A stretch of DNA of 64,000 bases, taken from Yersinia frederiksenii ATCC 33641. Its GTDB lineage: Bacteria; Pseudomonadota; Gammaproteobacteria; Enterobacterales; Enterobacteriaceae. Made by a program: the position numbers and the translations under genes. The stretch covers positions 2,839,886 through 2,903,885 of the forward strand of contig NZ_KN150731.1 in NCBI RefSeq assembly GCF_000754805.1. The letters are read 5' to 3'. Below are positions 43,248-56,481 of this stretch, one piece after another. Below the pieces are notes generated by a model. The model was given only the letters and a program-made list of their open reading frames with translations. It did not search any database and was not told where the DNA came from. Each line of letters starts with the position of its first letter. The first letter of the stretch is position 1.

Positions 43248-44240
43248 ATGAAAAAACAATTTATCCAAAAACAGCAACAAATCAGCTTTGTGAAATCTTT
43301 CTTTTCCCGCCAATTAGAACAGCAACTTGGTCTGATTGAAGTCCAGGCACCCATCCTGAGCCGTGTCGGTGATGGCACTCAAGATAACCTTTCTGGTTCT
43401 GAGAAAGCGGTGCAGGTAAAAGTAAAAACTTTGCCAGATGCAACTTTTGAAGTTGTTCATTCATTAGCTAAATGGAAACGTAAAACCCTAGGCCGCTTTG
43501 ATTTTGGTGCTGACCAAGGGATTTACACCCATATGAAAGCATTACGTCCTGATGAAGACCGTCTGAGTGCCATTCATTCTGTGTATGTCGATCAGTGGGA
43601 TTGGGAACGCGTCATGGGTGATGGTGAACGCAACCTGGCTTACCTGAAATCGACAGTTAACAAGATCTATGCAGCAATTAAAGAAACTGAAGCAGCAATC
43701 AGTGCTGAATTTGGTGTGAAACCTTTCTTACCAGACCATATTCAGTTTATTCACAGTGAAACTTTGCGTGCCCGTTTCCCTGATTTGGATGCTAAAGGTC
43801 GTGAACGCGCTATTGCCAAAGAGCTGGGAGCCGTGTTCCTGATTGGCATTGGTGGCAAATTAGCTGATGGCAAATCCCATGATGTTCGTGCGCCAGATTA
43901 TGATGACTGGACCTCTCCGAGCGCGGAAGGTTTTGCCGGACTGAACGGCGACATAATTGTTTGGAACCCCGTTCTGGAAGATGCTTTTGAAATTTCATCC
44001 ATGGGGATTCGCGTGGATGCTGAAGCGCTGAAGCGCCAATTGGCTCTGACCTCTGATGAAGATCGTCTGAAATTAGAATGGCATCAATCTCTGCTTAATG
44101 GTGAAATGCCGCAAACCATTGGTGGTGGCATCGGTCAATCGCGTTTAGTGATGTTATTGCTGCAAAAACAACATATTGGTCAGGTACAATGTGGAGTGTG
44201 GGGACCAGAAATCAGCGAGAAGGTTGAAGGATTGCTGTAA
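43248..44240 (+). CDS. asnA: Aspartate-ammonia ligase (asparagine synthetase A)
   Basis: AsnA makes asparagine from aspartate, ammonia and ATP. The 330-residue product equals the E. coli length. It has a class-II-synthetase-like core with [16 protein letters not shown] (about 40-55), [26 protein letters not shown] and the C-terminal [14 protein letters not shown]. The divergent AsnC regulator is the expected activator. A strong terminator follows. Confidence 0.98.
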   Translation: MKKQFIQKQQQISFVKSFFSRQLEQQLGLIEVQAPILSRVGDGTQDNLSGSEKAVQVKVKTLPDATFEVVHSLAKWKRKTLGRFDFGADQGIYTHMKALRPDEDRLSAIHSVYVDQWDWERVMGDGERNLAYLKSTVNKIYAAIKETEAAISAEFGVKPFLPDHIQFIHSETLRARFPDLDAKGRERAIAKELGAVFLIGIGGKLADGKSHDVRAPDYDDWTSPSAEGFAGLNGDIIVWNPVLEDAFEISSMGIRVDAEALKRQLALTSDEDRLKLEWHQSLLNGEMPQTIGGGIGQSRLVMLLLQKQHIGQVQCGVWGPEISEKVEGLL

Positions 44241-44266
44241 AGTTTAATCACGACGTTGATAATGTA

Positions 44267-44306
44267 CTAAAAGACACCTTAGGGTGTCTTTTAGTTGTTT
44301 TTGTTT
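44267..44306 (+). terminator. Terminator after asnA
   Basis: CTAAAAGACACC pairs with GGTGTCTTTTAG around TTAG or a tight loop and is followed by TTGTTTTTGTTT. Confidence 0.92.
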
Positions 44307-44446
44307 CGGTCATAGAGGCTTATTGCAAGTTCTGACGTTGTATTTCACGACTAACAAGGTTGACCTATCGCGGGTTTGCCACTTCCCTGCAACGTGATAA
44401 CTATTGGTGTATATTCAGTATAACTACCAGCAAGGTTATTGATGTT

Positions 44447-45118
44447 ATGCTTCTATTTCATCCAATTAGACACTATTTACATGCCCGCCCAAGGTTGTTG
44501 TTTTCTGTCGGAGCTGGGTTTGCCACTTATTTTCTGATGCCAACACATGAGACCCTCTTATTGCGGCTGATGGTCAGTTGGAATGTCTCTGCTTGGCTCT
44601 ATTTGCTTTTTTTATGGCTGCAATTATTACGTACTGATCCTAAAAAAATTAGCAAAATAGCCCAGGTGCAAGATGAAAGTGCCAGTATGGTACTGACAAT
44701 TGTCAGCATGGCGTGTCTGGCCAGTATTTTAGTTATATTGTTTGAATTAAGTACCGCAAATCAGTTAGCCGATTCAGCTAAAGCCATCCATTTGATACTG
44801 ACGGGGATGACTCTTTTAGTGTCGTGGCTATTATTGCCAACCGCTTTTACTATGCACTATGCACACCTGTTTTATATGCGTCGTGATGAGTCAGAAACCA
44901 CGTTGCCATTACTTTTCCCTAAAGAAATAACGACACCTTCCTATTGGGATTTTCTTTATTTCTCATTCACTATTGGCGTGGCTTCACAAACCGCCGATGT
45001 GGCGACCGGTACATCAGATATCCGCCGCGTGGTGTTATTGCAGTCGGTATTATCCTTTATTTTCAATATGACGATCTTGGGGCTATCGATTAATGTGGGG
45101 GCCGGCCTACTAAACTAA
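44447..45118 (+). CDS. DUF1345 family membrane protein
   Basis: This inner-membrane protein of about 223 residues has five predicted membrane helices and the family signature DFLYFSFTIGVASQTADVATG (about 163-183) before the last helix. No function is known for the family. The preferred ATG at 44447 gives the N-terminus MLLFHPIRHYLHARPRLLF. An in-frame ATG at 44360 would add 29 residues that do not look membrane-like. It lies between asnA and the convergent viaA, where E. coli has no such gene as far as I recall. It is probably monocistronic. Confidence 0.82.
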   Translation: MLLFHPIRHYLHARPRLLFSVGAGFATYFLMPTHETLLLRLMVSWNVSAWLYLLFLWLQLLRTDPKKISKIAQVQDESASMVLTIVSMACLASILVILFELSTANQLADSAKAIHLILTGMTLLVSWLLLPTAFTMHYAHLFYMRRDESETTLPLLFPKEITTPSYWDFLYFSFTIGVASQTADVATGTSDIRRVVLLQSVLSFIFNMTILGLSINVGAGLLN

Positions 45119-45124
45119 AAGACT

Positions 45125-46591
45125 TTATCGCTTCCAGCGGCGCATCAAGCGGCTTTTTAAACCGGTATCAAAGCGCCAGATATGGTCGAAAATGCGCATA
45201 ATACCGGGCTTGCCATAAGCTGACATCGCCACGGCATGGAATCGGTGTTGGTGGGCTTGCTGTTGAATCTTAATCTTGCGGATTAATTCTTCGGGTAAGC
45301 GCTGGGCAATAAAGTCTGAAATAATCACCGCATCGGCGTCATACCACTCTCTCTCTTCCATTTTGTTTAAGGTGCTGGCTAAACAAGCCGCCAGATCGGT
45401 TCCCCCACGAAAATGTTGGCTGAGAAAACGTATTGCTTGTTCAATGCCGCTGGCTGCTGAGAGTTCGTAGTGAATTATTTCTGTCGCAAATAGCATGATG
45501 TAACAGCGGCGGTTATCCGCCAGCGCAATACGGAGCAGGGCTAAACAAAAGGCTTTGGCACATTGCTCGTTAAACCCACCCATCGAGCCAGAAGTATCGA
45601 CACAAACAATAAAAGGGCCACGTGGTTGCTCATCATGACTTTTAAGGCTGACGGGGCGCTGTAAGGTTTTTTCCTGCCAGTTATCCCCTTGTAGGCGATA
45701 AGTGAGCAAGCGGCGTTCAAGTAAGCGGCGATAAAACTCAAACTCCAGTTCACTCATCCCCAGCATTACCAGCTCAGTCGGGAGCAATCGCAGAATGTCA
45801 TTGCTCTGGTGAATACCACTGACTTCCTCCGGTACCGTATCAGGTTGGCGCACCATCACCGTGTAAGGCTCATAGCGAGCATCGGGGGTGGGTTGAGCTT
45901 TGGCAGAACGGCTACGGCCCAACTGTTCTGCTAATTGCTGCAATTCGGGTTGTTGTTGCAGAAAATCGCCGTATTGCAGCAATAATTGATAATCACCGCG
46001 CTGTAAATGGCCTTGAGTCATATCCCAAAGCCGCCCTGCAGCCCCATCATTGGTTGCCAGAATGGGCTCCAATGCACCACTGAGGGCTAATCGTTGCTGT
46101 AACTCGGCTAAAAGTTGTTCTCGCTCTTGTTCCAGTAACTGATGATGAATAGTGATGGTTTGTAGCGTCAGACTGACACGCCAGCGCTGTAAGAAAAGGG
46201 TTTGTAAGCTATCGCCAGTTTGTGGGTTTCTAGCTAAATCAGCGGTTTGTAATAGTGTTTTAGCTTGTTCGGCAAAAGGAGAATGCCATTGCTGTAGCTG
46301 CGCCACGATATCGGAAAGATGGGCATAAAATATCGGGCTACTCTCTAATTGGCTCTGTTGGTATAAGTAAAACTCATCGGCCAATCCCGCCGGAACTTTG
46401 GCTTCTTGGATACGTTGCTGTAAGTTTTGCTTCCAGCCAGGAATATCCTTCATTAATGCTCGTTTAATCCGCGGAAATTTTTCAAAAAATATTGCTAGCT
46501 GAGGGGAGACCAGTAATCCCACCACCATCTCTTCGATAAGCTCACTTTCGCTTATTGAAAGCAGCAAATCTAATGTTGCCAAGCTCAGCAT
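45125..46591 (-). CDS. viaA: VWA-domain protein ViaA (RavA partner)
   Basis: ViaA is the von Willebrand factor A partner of the MoxR ATPase RavA. In E. coli the pair associates with respiratory complexes and affects aminoglycoside sensitivity. The 488-residue product has a long helical N-terminal region. Its C-terminal VWA domain carries a MIDAS motif, seen as [13 protein letters not shown] at about 328-340, [11 protein letters not shown] at about 395-405 and DAVIISDF. It starts 3 bp after the ravA stop, so the two are co-transcribed. Confidence 0.95.
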   Translation of the reverse strand: MLSLATLDLLLSISESELIEEMVVGLLVSPQLAIFFEKFPRIKRALMKDIPGWKQNLQQRIQEAKVPAGLADEFYLYQQSQLESSPIFYAHLSDIVAQLQQWHSPFAEQAKTLLQTADLARNPQTGDSLQTLFLQRWRVSLTLQTITIHHQLLEQEREQLLAELQQRLALSGALEPILATNDGAAGRLWDMTQGHLQRGDYQLLLQYGDFLQQQPELQQLAEQLGRSRSAKAQPTPDARYEPYTVMVRQPDTVPEEVSGIHQSNDILRLLPTELVMLGMSELEFEFYRRLLERRLLTYRLQGDNWQEKTLQRPVSLKSHDEQPRGPFIVCVDTSGSMGGFNEQCAKAFCLALLRIALADNRRCYIMLFATEIIHYELSAASGIEQAIRFLSQHFRGGTDLAACLASTLNKMEEREWYDADAVIISDFIAQRLPEELIRKIKIQQQAHQHRFHAVAMSAYGKPGIMRIFDHIWRFDTGLKSRLMRRWKR

Positions 46592-46594
46592 CAG

Positions 46595-48412
<1,818 letters not shown>

Positions 48413-50281
48413 ATGAGCACTGAGCATAAACAGTCTTTATCGGCGGTAACCCTGGCTGCAATAGGGGTGGTTTACGGTGATATTGGTACCAGCCCACTCT
48501 ATACCTTGAGAGAGTGCTTTTCTGGTCATTATGGTTTTGATGTCCGTCCTGATGTGGTGTTTGGTTTTTTATCGCTGATATTCTGGATGCTAATTCTGAT
48601 TGTTTCGGTTAAATATCTCACCTATGTCATGCGCGCGGATAATGCCGGTGAAGGTGGGATTTTAACATTAATGTCTTTGGCCGGACGCAATACGTCTTCC
48701 AGAGCCACTTCTATTTTGGTCATACTCGGCTTAATTGGCGGCAGCTTCTTTTATGGTGAAGTCGTTATCACTCCAGCGATATCGGTTATGTCAGCCATTG
48801 AAGGGTTGGAAATTGCGGCCCCCGCGCTTGATCCCTATATTGTCCCCTGTTCTATTGCAGTATTAACCCTGCTGTTTGTTATTCAAAAACACGGTACTGG
48901 TAGCGTCGGCAAACTCTTTGCGCCGGTGATGTTAGTGTGGTTCCTGACATTAGCGCTCCTTGGTCTGCGCAGTATTATCGCCAATCCAGAGGTTCTGGCT
49001 GCACTGAATCCTAAATGGGCAATAAGCTTCTTTACTGAATATAAATCGGTTTCATTCTTTGCCCTTGGTGCGGTAGTTCTGGCTATTACCGGGGTGGAGG
49101 CGTTATATGCCGATATGGGGCATTTTGGTAAATTCCCTATTCGATTGGCATGGTTTACGGTGGTTTTACCGTCATTAGTGCTGAATTACTTTGGTCAGGG
49201 CGCGTTATTACTGAAAAATCCAGAAGCCATCAAAAACCCCTTCTTCCTGCTAGCTCCTGACTGGGCATTAATCCCGCTGTTAATATTGGCAACGTTAGCG
49301 ACAGTTATTGCCTCGCAAGCGGTTATTTCCGGTGTGTTCTCACTCACTCGACAGGCCGTTCGTTTAGGTTATTTGCCGCCGATGCGAATTATTCATACGT
49401 CAGAAATGGAATCAGGCCAGATATATATCCCAGTGATTAACTGGACACTATATCTGGCGGTGGTGATGGTTATTGTTGGCTTCGAACGCTCCAGTAATTT
49501 GGCCGCGGCTTATGGGATTGCGGTGACCGGTACCATGGTGATAACCAGTATCCTGTTTTGCACCGTAGCGCTGAAAAACTGGCATTGGAATCGCGTTTTT
49601 GTCGGTTTCTTGCTGGTGGTTTTATTGATTATCGATGTGCCGATGTTTTCCGCCAATGCTCTGAAATTGTTCTCCGGCGGCTGGTTGCCACTGTCTCTTG
49701 GTTTGGTGATGTTTATCATCATGACCACATGGAAGAGCGAGCGTTTCAGCCTGCTGCGTCGTATGCATGAGCATGGTAATTCACTGGAAGCGATGATTGC
49801 CTCATTGGAAAAATCCCCCCCGGTGCGGGTAACAGGGACGGCGGTGTATATGTCGCGGGCCATGAATGTCATTCCATTTGCTTTGTTGCATAACCTTAAA
49901 CATAACAAAGTGTTGCATGATCGGGTGGTGTTGCTGACATTGCGAACCGAAGACGCGCCTTATGTGCATAATGTTAATCGGGTGACTATCGAGCAACTCT
50001 CACCGACATTCTGGCGAGTTGTCGCCAGCTATGGTTGGCGAGAAACGCCCAATGTAGAAGAGATTTTCCATCGCTGTGGCTTAGAAGGCTTGCCATGCCA
50101 GATGATGGAAACTTCATTCTTTATGTCGCACGAGTCGCTCATTTTGACCAAACGCCCTTGGTATCTGTTCCTGCGCGGTAAGTTGTTTATTGCCCTCAGT
50201 CGCAACGCGCTACGCGCAGCCGATCAGTTTGAGATCCCACCTAACCGGGTTATTGAGTTAGGGACGCAAGTCGAGATTTAA
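48413..50281 (+). CDS. kup: Low-affinity potassium transporter Kup (TrkD)
   Basis: Kup is a K+/H+ symporter of the KUP/HAK family that is important at low pH. The 622-residue product equals the E. coli length. It has about 12 membrane helices in the first 430 residues, including the family signature [19 protein letters not shown] (about 18-36) and [16 protein letters not shown] (about 225-240). A cytoplasmic C-terminal domain follows. It is monocistronic with its own terminator. Confidence 0.97.
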   Translation: MSTEHKQSLSAVTLAAIGVVYGDIGTSPLYTLRECFSGHYGFDVRPDVVFGFLSLIFWMLILIVSVKYLTYVMRADNAGEGGILTLMSLAGRNTSSRATSILVILGLIGGSFFYGEVVITPAISVMSAIEGLEIAAPALDPYIVPCSIAVLTLLFVIQKHGTGSVGKLFAPVMLVWFLTLALLGLRSIIANPEVLAALNPKWAISFFTEYKSVSFFALGAVVLAITGVEALYADMGHFGKFPIRLAWFTVVLPSLVLNYFGQGALLLKNPEAIKNPFFLLAPDWALIPLLILATLATVIASQAVISGVFSLTRQAVRLGYLPPMRIIHTSEMESGQIYIPVINWTLYLAVVMVIVGFERSSNLAAAYGIAVTGTMVITSILFCTVALKNWHWNRVFVGFLLVVLLIIDVPMFSANALKLFSGGWLPLSLGLVMFIIMTTWKSERFSLLRRMHEHGNSLEAMIASLEKSPPVRVTGTAVYMSRAMNVIPFALLHNLKHNKVLHDRVVLLTLRTEDAPYVHNVNRVTIEQLSPTFWRVVASYGWRETPNVEEIFHRCGLEGLPCQMMETSFFMSHESLILTKRPWYLFLRGKLFIALSRNALRAADQFEIPPNRVIELGTQVEI

Positions 50282-50286
50282 TCAGG

Positions 50287-50316
50287 AAGGCCGTTAATCA
50301 TAACGGCCTTTTTCTT
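50287..50316 (+). terminator. Terminator after kup
   Basis: A perfect 10-bp stem AAGGCCGTTA/TAACGGCCTT with a 4-base loop is followed by TTTCTTGC. Confidence 0.9.
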
Positions 50317-50452
50317 GCTTGTTTTACACCAATCTTCCAGACAGTTTCTTGTGGCTTTGCTAGCCTGAATAATCAGTTTATGGCTGTGATATTGCTAGTT
50401 CTGTCTGGGTGGACATTACTGCCACAGCAACCATCTTGATTTTCCATTGGTT

Positions 50453-50470
50453 CAGCGAAACGTTTCGATG
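50453..50470. promoter_or_regulatory. RbsR-type operator O2 (upstream)
   Basis: CAGCGAAACGTTTCGATG matches the LacI-family palindrome with central ACGT and one degraded end. Its centre is 78 bp from that of the second, perfect operator. Confidence 0.8.
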
Positions 50471-50496
50471 GCGATCACATTTTCGTCAAATTGGAT

Positions 50497-50524
50497 TTGC
50501 CTTCTGCTGCTATTTTTCTAAACT
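50497..50524 (+). promoter_or_regulatory. Possible rbs promoter
   Basis: TTGCCT (50497-50502) and TAAACT (50519-50524) with a 16-bp spacer lie between the two operators. The match is moderate. Confidence 0.5.
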
Positions 50525-50530
50525 CAGTAT

Positions 50531-50548
50531 CAGCGAAACGTTTCGCTG
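50531..50548. promoter_or_regulatory. RbsR-type operator O1 (proximal)
   Basis: CAGCGAAACGTTTCGCTG is a perfect 18-bp palindrome like the E. coli rbs operator. It lies just downstream of the presumed start site and 12 bp before the rbsD start. Confidence 0.9.
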
Positions 50549-50560
50549 TTGGAGTAGAAA

Positions 50561-50980
50561 ATGAAAAAAGGCGCATTACTGAATTCTGATATTTCTGCTG
50601 TTATCTCCCGTCTGGGTCATACCGATCAGCTGGTGATAGGTGATGCGGGGCTGCCAATACCGGCAACCACCACACGTATCGATTTGGCACTGACACGAGG
50701 CGTTCCTGGTTTCCTCCAGGTTCTTGAGGTGGTAACGCAAGAGATGCAGGTTGAGAGTGCCTACCTCGCGGAAGAGATTGTTAAAAATAATCCGCAGCTC
50801 CATGAAGCGTTACTCGCCCAACTCACACAACTTGAACAACATCAGGGAAACCAAATTGTTTTGCGCTATATCAGCCATGAGGCTTTTAAAGAGCAAACCA
50901 AACAAAGCCGGGCAGTGATTCGTAGCGGGGAATGTTCCCCCTTTGCTAACATCATTCTCTGCTCCGGCGTAACTTTCTGA
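50561..50980 (+). CDS. rbsD: D-ribose pyranase RbsD
   Basis: RbsD interconverts the pyranose and furanose forms of ribose so RbsK can act on it. The 139-residue product has the expected length. Its sequence begins [22 protein letters not shown], with a catalytic His at about 20, then GDAGLPIP, and ends with [23 protein letters not shown] lies upstream. It is the first gene of the rbs operon. Confidence 0.97.
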   Translation: MKKGALLNSDISAVISRLGHTDQLVIGDAGLPIPATTTRIDLALTRGVPGFLQVLEVVTQEMQVESAYLAEEIVKNNPQLHEALLAQLTQLEQHQGNQIVLRYISHEAFKEQTKQSRAVIRSGECSPFANIILCSGVTF

Positions 50981-50987
50981 GGCATTT

Positions 50988-52508
50988 ATGCAACCTTTGC
51001 TGCAATTGAAAGGGATTGATAAAGCCTTTCCCGGCGTCAAAGCACTCTCCGGTGCTGCACTTAGTGTCTATCCTGGCAGGGTTATGGCTCTGGTGGGCGA
51101 AAATGGGGCTGGAAAATCGACCATGATGAAAGTGCTGACCGGCATCTACAGTAAAGATGCCGGCAGTCAGCATTTCTTGGGTAAAGAAGTGGTGTTTAAT
51201 GGCCCAAAAGACTCGCAAGAAGCGGGAATCGGCATTATTCATCAGGAACTTAACCTAATCCCGCAGTTAACCATCGCAGAAAATATCTTTTTAGGGCGTG
51301 AATTCATTAATCGTTTTGGCGGCATCGATTGGAAAAAGATGTATGCCGAAGCTGATTTACTGCTAGCCCGCCTTAATATCAGCTACAGCAGCCATCGGCT
51401 GGTGGGTGAGCTTTCCATTGGTGACCAGCAAATGGTGGAGATCGCCAAAGTGCTGAGCTTTGAATCCAAAGTCATCATTATGGATGAGCCAACAGATGCA
51501 TTGACCGATACCGAAACCGCCTCTTTATTTAACGTTATCAGAGAGCTGAAAGCGGAAGGTCGCGGCATTGTTTATATTTCCCACCGGTTAAAAGAGATCT
51601 TTGAGATTTGCGACGACGTCACGGTATTTCGTGATGGGCAATTTATCGCGGAAAAACCAGTGAGCAGCCTGACTGAAAACTCACTGATTGAAATGATGGT
51701 GGGCCGTAAGTTAGAAGAACAATACCCACGCCTGAACTTACCGCGTGGTGAAAAGCGTTTACAAGTCAAACAGCTATGTGGACCAGGGGTAAAAAATGTC
51801 AGTTTCACCCTCCATAGTGGCGAGATTTTGGGTGTTGCGGGTTTGATGGGTGCAGGCCGTACTGAGCTGATGAAAATCATCTATGGTGCGCTGCCGCGTA
51901 AATCTGGTTTCATCATGTTGGATGGCCGCGAAGTCGTGACTCATTCACCACAAGACGGTTTGGCTAATGGCATCGTGTATATTTCCGAAGATCGTAAACG
52001 GGATGGCTTGGTGCTGGGTATGTCGGTTAAAGAAAATATGTCTTTGACTGCATTACGTTATTTTAGCCGCAGCAGCGGTTCCCTCAAACATGCCGACGAA
52101 CAGCTGGCGGTAGCCGATTTCATTCGTTTATTTAATATCAAGACGCCATCCATGGAACAACCTATTGGTTTGTTATCCGGTGGTAATCAGCAAAAAGTGG
52201 CTATCGCTCGTGGTTTGATGACCCGGCCAAAAGTATTGATCCTTGATGAACCTACCCGTGGTGTGGACGTCGGGGCTAAAAAAGAAATTTATCAGTTAAT
52301 TAACCAATTCAAACAAGAAGGGCTGAGCATCATTTTGGTTTCTTCGGAAATGCCAGAAGTGCTGGGGATGAGTGACCGTATTCTTGTTATGCATGAAGGC
52401 CAGCTAAGTGGCGAGTTCTCCATTGAGCAGGCGACCCAAGAAGTGTTGATGGCCGCTGCCGTCGGCAAGCAATACAGCACAGAGCCGAGTAGGAGTGATC
52501 AGATATGA
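50988..52508 (+). CDS. rbsA: Ribose ABC transporter ATPase RbsA
   Basis: This is the double ATPase of the ribose importer. It has 506 residues with two nucleotide-binding halves. The N half has Walker [10 protein letters not shown] and [10 protein letters not shown]; the C half has [10 protein letters not shown] (a degenerate A site) and [15 protein letters not shown] with [13 protein letters not shown]. The pattern with one degenerate site is typical of the family. The stop overlaps rbsC by 4 bp. Confidence 0.97.
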   Translation: MQPLLQLKGIDKAFPGVKALSGAALSVYPGRVMALVGENGAGKSTMMKVLTGIYSKDAGSQHFLGKEVVFNGPKDSQEAGIGIIHQELNLIPQLTIAENIFLGREFINRFGGIDWKKMYAEADLLLARLNISYSSHRLVGELSIGDQQMVEIAKVLSFESKVIIMDEPTDALTDTETASLFNVIRELKAEGRGIVYISHRLKEIFEICDDVTVFRDGQFIAEKPVSSLTENSLIEMMVGRKLEEQYPRLNLPRGEKRLQVKQLCGPGVKNVSFTLHSGEILGVAGLMGAGRTELMKIIYGALPRKSGFIMLDGREVVTHSPQDGLANGIVYISEDRKRDGLVLGMSVKENMSLTALRYFSRSSGSLKHADEQLAVADFIRLFNIKTPSMEQPIGLLSGGNQQKVAIARGLMTRPKVLILDEPTRGVDVGAKKEIYQLINQFKQEGLSIILVSSEMPEVLGMSDRILVMHEGQLSGEFSIEQATQEVLMAAAVGKQYSTEPSRSDQI

Positions 52509-53473
52509 GTTCCCAAACTATCCAGACAAAACGCTGGTTCAGTAAAGAATGGTTGTTAGAACAAAAATCACTGATTGCGCTGCTGGTGCTGATTGCTGTG
52601 GTTTCGTCACTAAGCCCGAACTTCTTTACGCTAAATAACATGTTTAACATTCTCCAGCAGACCTCGGTTAACGCCATTATGGCGGTGGGGATGACGCTGG
52701 TTATTCTAACTTCAGGGATTGACCTGTCGGTAGGGTCATTACTGGCGCTGACCGGTGCGGTGGCGGCCTCGATTGTCGGGCTGGAAGTTAATGCATTGGT
52801 TGCCGTGGGGGCGGCATTGGCATTGGGGGCGTTTGTTGGCGGCATCACCGGGGTGATTGTTGCTAAAGGCAAAGTACAGGCATTTATAGCCACTTTGGTC
52901 ATGATGCTGTTATTGCGCGGTGTCACCATGGTTTATACCAATGGTAGCCCGGTAAATACCGGCTTTACTGATGTAGCCGATACTTTTGGTTGGTTCGGTA
53001 TTGGTCGCCCATTGGGTGTACCAACCCCAATCTGGTTGATGGCGATTGTCTTTATTGCTGCCTGGTACATGCTGCATCACACTCGCTTGGGGCGCTATAT
53101 TTATGCACTGGGGGGGAATGAGTCAGCTACTCGTCTCTCTGGTATCAGCGTCGATAAAGTTAAAATTATTGTTTATTCACTATGTGGGTTGTTAGCGGCA
53201 TTGGCAGGGATTATTGAAGTTGCCCGTTTGTCGTCAGCACAACCTACAGCCGGTACCGGCTATGAACTGGATGCCATCGCAGCCGTCGTTCTGGGGGGTA
53301 CCAGTCTTGCTGGGGGGAAAGGGCGGATTGTTGGCACCCTGATCGGCGCATTAATCCTCGGCTTTTTAAATAACGGTTTGAATTTATTGGGTGTCTCCTC
53401 CTACTACCAAATGATCGTTAAAGCAGTGGTTATCCTGCTGGCGGTGTTGGTAGACAATAAAAGCAGCAAATAA
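52505..53473 (+). CDS. rbsC: Ribose ABC transporter permease RbsC
   Basis: RbsC is the membrane subunit of the ribose importer. The 322-residue product has about ten hydrophobic segments and the family stretches [20 protein letters not shown] (about 60-79) and [19 protein letters not shown] (about 262-280). It overlaps rbsA by 4 bp, showing translational coupling, and is followed 26 bp later by rbsB. Confidence 0.97.
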   Translation: MSSQTIQTKRWFSKEWLLEQKSLIALLVLIAVVSSLSPNFFTLNNMFNILQQTSVNAIMAVGMTLVILTSGIDLSVGSLLALTGAVAASIVGLEVNALVAVGAALALGAFVGGITGVIVAKGKVQAFIATLVMMLLLRGVTMVYTNGSPVNTGFTDVADTFGWFGIGRPLGVPTPIWLMAIVFIAAWYMLHHTRLGRYIYALGGNESATRLSGISVDKVKIIVYSLCGLLAALAGIIEVARLSSAQPTAGTGYELDAIAAVVLGGTSLAGGKGRIVGTLIGALILGFLNNGLNLLGVSSYYQMIVKAVVILLAVLVDNKSSK

Positions 53474-53499
53474 CCTTTCTCCCTACAGGAATTGCGACC

Positions 53500-54390
53500 A
53501 TGAAAATGAAGAAACTGGCTACATTGATCTCTGTTGTTGCACTGAGCGCTACCGTAAGTGCTAACGCGCTAGCAAAAGACACCATCGCGCTGGTAGTTTC
53601 GACGCTGAATAATCCGTTCTTTGTTTCAATGAAAGACGGCGCACAAAAAGAAGCGGATAAGCTTGGCTACAACCTGGTGGTATTGGACTCCCAAAACAAC
53701 CCGGCCAAAGAGCTGGCTAACGTGCAGGATTTAACGGTGCGCGGCACTAAATTGCTGTTGATTAACCCAACTGACTCTGATGCCGTCGGCAATGCCGTGA
53801 AAATGGCGAATCAGGCCAATATTCCAGTGATTACCCTCGACCGCTTGGCGAACGCCGGTACTGTCGTGAGCCATGTGGCATCTGATAACCGTTTCGGCGG
53901 CAAAATGGCGGGTGATTTCATTGCTAAGAAAGCCGGTACCGATGCCAAAGTGATTCAGTTAGAAGGAATTGCCGGTGCTTCCGCTGCCCGTGAACGTGGT
54001 GAAGGCTTTAAGCAATCGATGGAAAAGAACAAATTCCAGCTGTTAGCTAGCCAGCCTGCTGATTTTGACCGCACTAAGGGTTTGAACGTTATGCAGAACC
54101 TGTTGACGGCTCACCCGGATGTTCAAGCTGTCTTTGCTCAGAATGACGAAATGGCTTTAGGTGCTCTGCGTGCCTTGCAGACTGCAGGCAAAACTGATGT
54201 GTTAGTGGTTGGTTTTGATGGTACAGACGATGGTATCAAAGCAGTTGAAAGCGGAAAAATGGGCGCAACCATCGCTCAACGCCCTGATCAAATTGGTGTC
54301 ATTGGGGTACAAACTGCGGATAAAGTATTGAAAGGCGAAAAAGTACCTGCGGTTATCCCGGTTGACTTGAAGCTAGTAACTAAGCAATAA
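53500..54390 (+). CDS. rbsB: Ribose-binding periplasmic protein RbsB
   Basis: RbsB delivers ribose to RbsAC and, in E. coli, to the Trg chemoreceptor. The 296-residue product has a signal peptide (about 1-25, cleavage after ALA) and a mature start [20 protein letters not shown]. Sugar-contact landmarks are [25 protein letters not shown] and [10 protein letters not shown]. An ERIC element follows before rbsK. Confidence 0.97.
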   Translation: MKMKKLATLISVVALSATVSANALAKDTIALVVSTLNNPFFVSMKDGAQKEADKLGYNLVVLDSQNNPAKELANVQDLTVRGTKLLLINPTDSDAVGNAVKMANQANIPVITLDRLANAGTVVSHVASDNRFGGKMAGDFIAKKAGTDAKVIQLEGIAGASAARERGEGFKQSMEKNKFQLLASQPADFDRTKGLNVMQNLLTAHPDVQAVFAQNDEMALGALRALQTAGKTDVLVVGFDGTDDGIKAVESGKMGATIAQRPDQIGVIGVQTADKVLKGEKVPAVIPVDLKLVTKQ

Positions 54391-54423
54391 CGTTATTCAT
54401 TAAAGAATAATTATTTAATAAAT

Positions 54424-54540
54424 CCAAGGTAATTGGAGTTGCAGGTAGGTAGCAAATGAACTCATCCCGATGAGCTTACTGAAGTAAGTGATTCGGGTGA
54501 GCGAATGTAGCTAACAACCCTGCAGCTTCAAGTACATAGG
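54424..54540 (+). repeat. ERIC element between rbsB and rbsK
   Basis: The core GAAGTAAGTGATTCGGGTGAGCG closely matches the classical ERIC2 segment, with a left arm AAGGTAATTGGAGTTGCAGG and a right arm CCTGCAGCTTCAAGTACATAGG. It is about 117 bp and lies inside the rbs operon, so it is transcribed with rbsB-rbsK. Confidence 0.88.
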
Positions 54541-54550
54541 AATAAATACG

Positions 54551-55477
54551 ATGGAAACAGGTAAATTAGTGGTCTTGGGTAGCATCAATGCCGACCATAT
54601 TCTGAATATTGAGCAGTTTCCGCGTCCAGGTGAAACGGTGATCGGGAAGCAGTATAAAGTTGCTTTCGGTGGTAAAGGCGCTAATCAGGCGGTTGCTGCT
54701 GGCCGTAGTGGGGCGAATATCGCGTTTATTGCCTGTGTGGGTGAAGATGATATTGGTGACCGGGTACGTCGGCAGTTAGCCAGCGATAATATTGATACTG
54801 CGCCAATTGAGGCGGTAGCCGGTACCACAACAGGGGTTGCGCTGATCTTCGTTAACGGCGAGGGCGAGAATGTCATTGGTATTGATGCTGGTGCAAACTC
54901 GGCAGTCACACCGGCATATCTTGACCGTTACCAGCAGCAAGTTATTGATGCTGATGCATTACTAATGCAATTGGAATCACCACTTGAGACGGTTATCGCT
55001 GCCGCTAAACTGGCAAAACAGCATCAAACCCAAGTGATTCTTAATCCAGCCCCCGCTCGCGAGCTACCAGATGAGTTGTTAATGCTGGTGGATATGATAA
55101 CGCCCAATGAAACCGAGGCTGAGCGCTTAACCGGCGTGCATATTGAGCAGAATGATGATGCAGCTAAAGCCGCGCAAATCTTGCATGATAAAGGTATCGC
55201 GACCGTCATCATTACCTTGGGTAGCCGCGGCGTTTGGCTCAGTGAACAAGGAAAAGGCCAATTGGTCGCTGGGTTTAAGGTGAATGCGGTGGATACAATT
55301 GCTGCCGGTGATACATTTAATGGCGCATTATTGACTGCTTTATTGGAGGGTCAATCGATGGCTTTAGCCATTCGTTTTGCCCATGCTGCGGCTGCTATTG
55401 CGGTCACACGCCCCGGTGCACAACCTTCCATTCCATGGCGGGCCGAGATCAACAGTTTCTTACAAGACCGGGTATAA
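54551..55477 (+). CDS. rbsK: Ribokinase RbsK
   Basis: RbsK phosphorylates ribose to ribose-5-phosphate. The 308-residue PfkB-family protein has GSINADHIL near the N-terminus, [15 protein letters not shown] (about 42-56) and the ATP/anion motif [20 protein letters not shown] (about 250-269) with the catalytic aspartate. It follows the ERIC element and is 2 bp before the rbsR start. Confidence 0.97.
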   Translation: METGKLVVLGSINADHILNIEQFPRPGETVIGKQYKVAFGGKGANQAVAAGRSGANIAFIACVGEDDIGDRVRRQLASDNIDTAPIEAVAGTTTGVALIFVNGEGENVIGIDAGANSAVTPAYLDRYQQQVIDADALLMQLESPLETVIAAAKLAKQHQTQVILNPAPARELPDELLMLVDMITPNETEAERLTGVHIEQNDDAAKAAQILHDKGIATVIITLGSRGVWLSEQGKGQLVAGFKVNAVDTIAAGDTFNGALLTALLEGQSMALAIRFAHAAAAIAVTRPGAQPSIPWRAEINSFLQDRV

Positions 55478-55479
55478 CT

Positions 55480-56481
55480 TTGACCACCATGAAAGATGTC
55501 GCCCGTTTAGCGGGCGTATCAACATCCACTGTCTCGCATGTCATTAATAAAAATCGTTTTGTTAGCGATCCTATTCGCGACAAAGTGCAGGCAGCCATCA
55601 AGCAACTCAACTATGCCCCTTCTGCGCTGGCGCGGAGTTTAAAACTCAATCAAACCCGAACAATAGGCATGCTGGTTACTGCCAGTAGTAACCCGTTTTA
55701 TGCCGAAGTTGTGCGTGGCGTAGAGCGCAGTTGTTACGAGCGCGGCTACAGCTTGATTCTGTGTAATACCGAAGGTGATATCGACCGCATGAGTCGTAGC
55801 ATTGAAACTTTGATGCAAAAGCGTGTCGATGGTTTGCTATTAATGTGCACCGAGAGCCACCGCCCATCGCAAGATATTCTGCGTTGCTACCCTTCTCTGC
55901 CGATCATTATGATGGACTGGGCTCCATTCGAAGGGGTGAATGACGTTATTCAGGATAACTCATTATTAGGTGGGGAAATGGCAACCTCATATTTGATTGC
56001 TAGAGGATATACCCGCATCGCCTGTATTGCGGGCCCACAAGATAAAACACCGGCTAAAGAACGTTTGGAAGGATTCCGCCAAGCAATGGATCGCGCTGGT
56101 TTACCGGTGCTGCCGGGGTATGAAGTTGCCAGTGATTTTGAATTTAGTGGCGGTTTGGTTGCCATGAAACAATTACTGGCACTGGCTGAGCCGCCTGAAG
56201 CGGTCTTTACCAGCAACGATGCCATGGCCGTTGGGGTTTATCAGGCTTTGCATCAAGCAGGGTTATCAATTCCACAAGATATGGCCGTCATTGGTTACGA
56301 TGATATCGAAATCGCACAATATATGACGCCACCGCTGACGACCATTCATCAGCCCAAAGACTCCCTTGGCGAACTGGCCATTGATACTCTTATTCATCGG
56401 CTAAATAACCCGGAAGCGGAACCTCAAGTTCTGACGCTCACTCCCGAGTTGGTAGAGCGTGGGTCGGTCACCACCCATTAA
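55480..56481 (+). CDS. rbsR: Ribose operon repressor RbsR
   Basis: RbsR is a LacI-family repressor of rbs released by ribose. The 333-residue product from the TTG at 55480 reads [24 protein letters not shown], aligning with the E. coli TTG start. An ATG at 55489 is the alternative. The helix-turn-helix is at about 5-25, the hinge helix [11 protein letters not shown] at about 47-57, and a periplasmic-binding-protein-like effector domain follows. It is the last gene of rbsDACBKR; its stop overlaps convergent hsrA by 4 bp. Likely targets are the operators at 50453 and 50531. Confidence 0.95.
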   Translation: MTTMKDVARLAGVSTSTVSHVINKNRFVSDPIRDKVQAAIKQLNYAPSALARSLKLNQTRTIGMLVTASSNPFYAEVVRGVERSCYERGYSLILCNTEGDIDRMSRSIETLMQKRVDGLLLMCTESHRPSQDILRCYPSLPIIMMDWAPFEGVNDVIQDNSLLGGEMATSYLIARGYTRIACIAGPQDKTPAKERLEGFRQAMDRAGLPVLPGYEVASDFEFSGGLVAMKQLLALAEPPEAVFTSNDAMAVGVYQALHQAGLSIPQDMAVIGYDDIEIAQYMTPPLTTIHQPKDSLGELAIDTLIHRLNNPEAEPQVLTLTPELVERGSVTTH

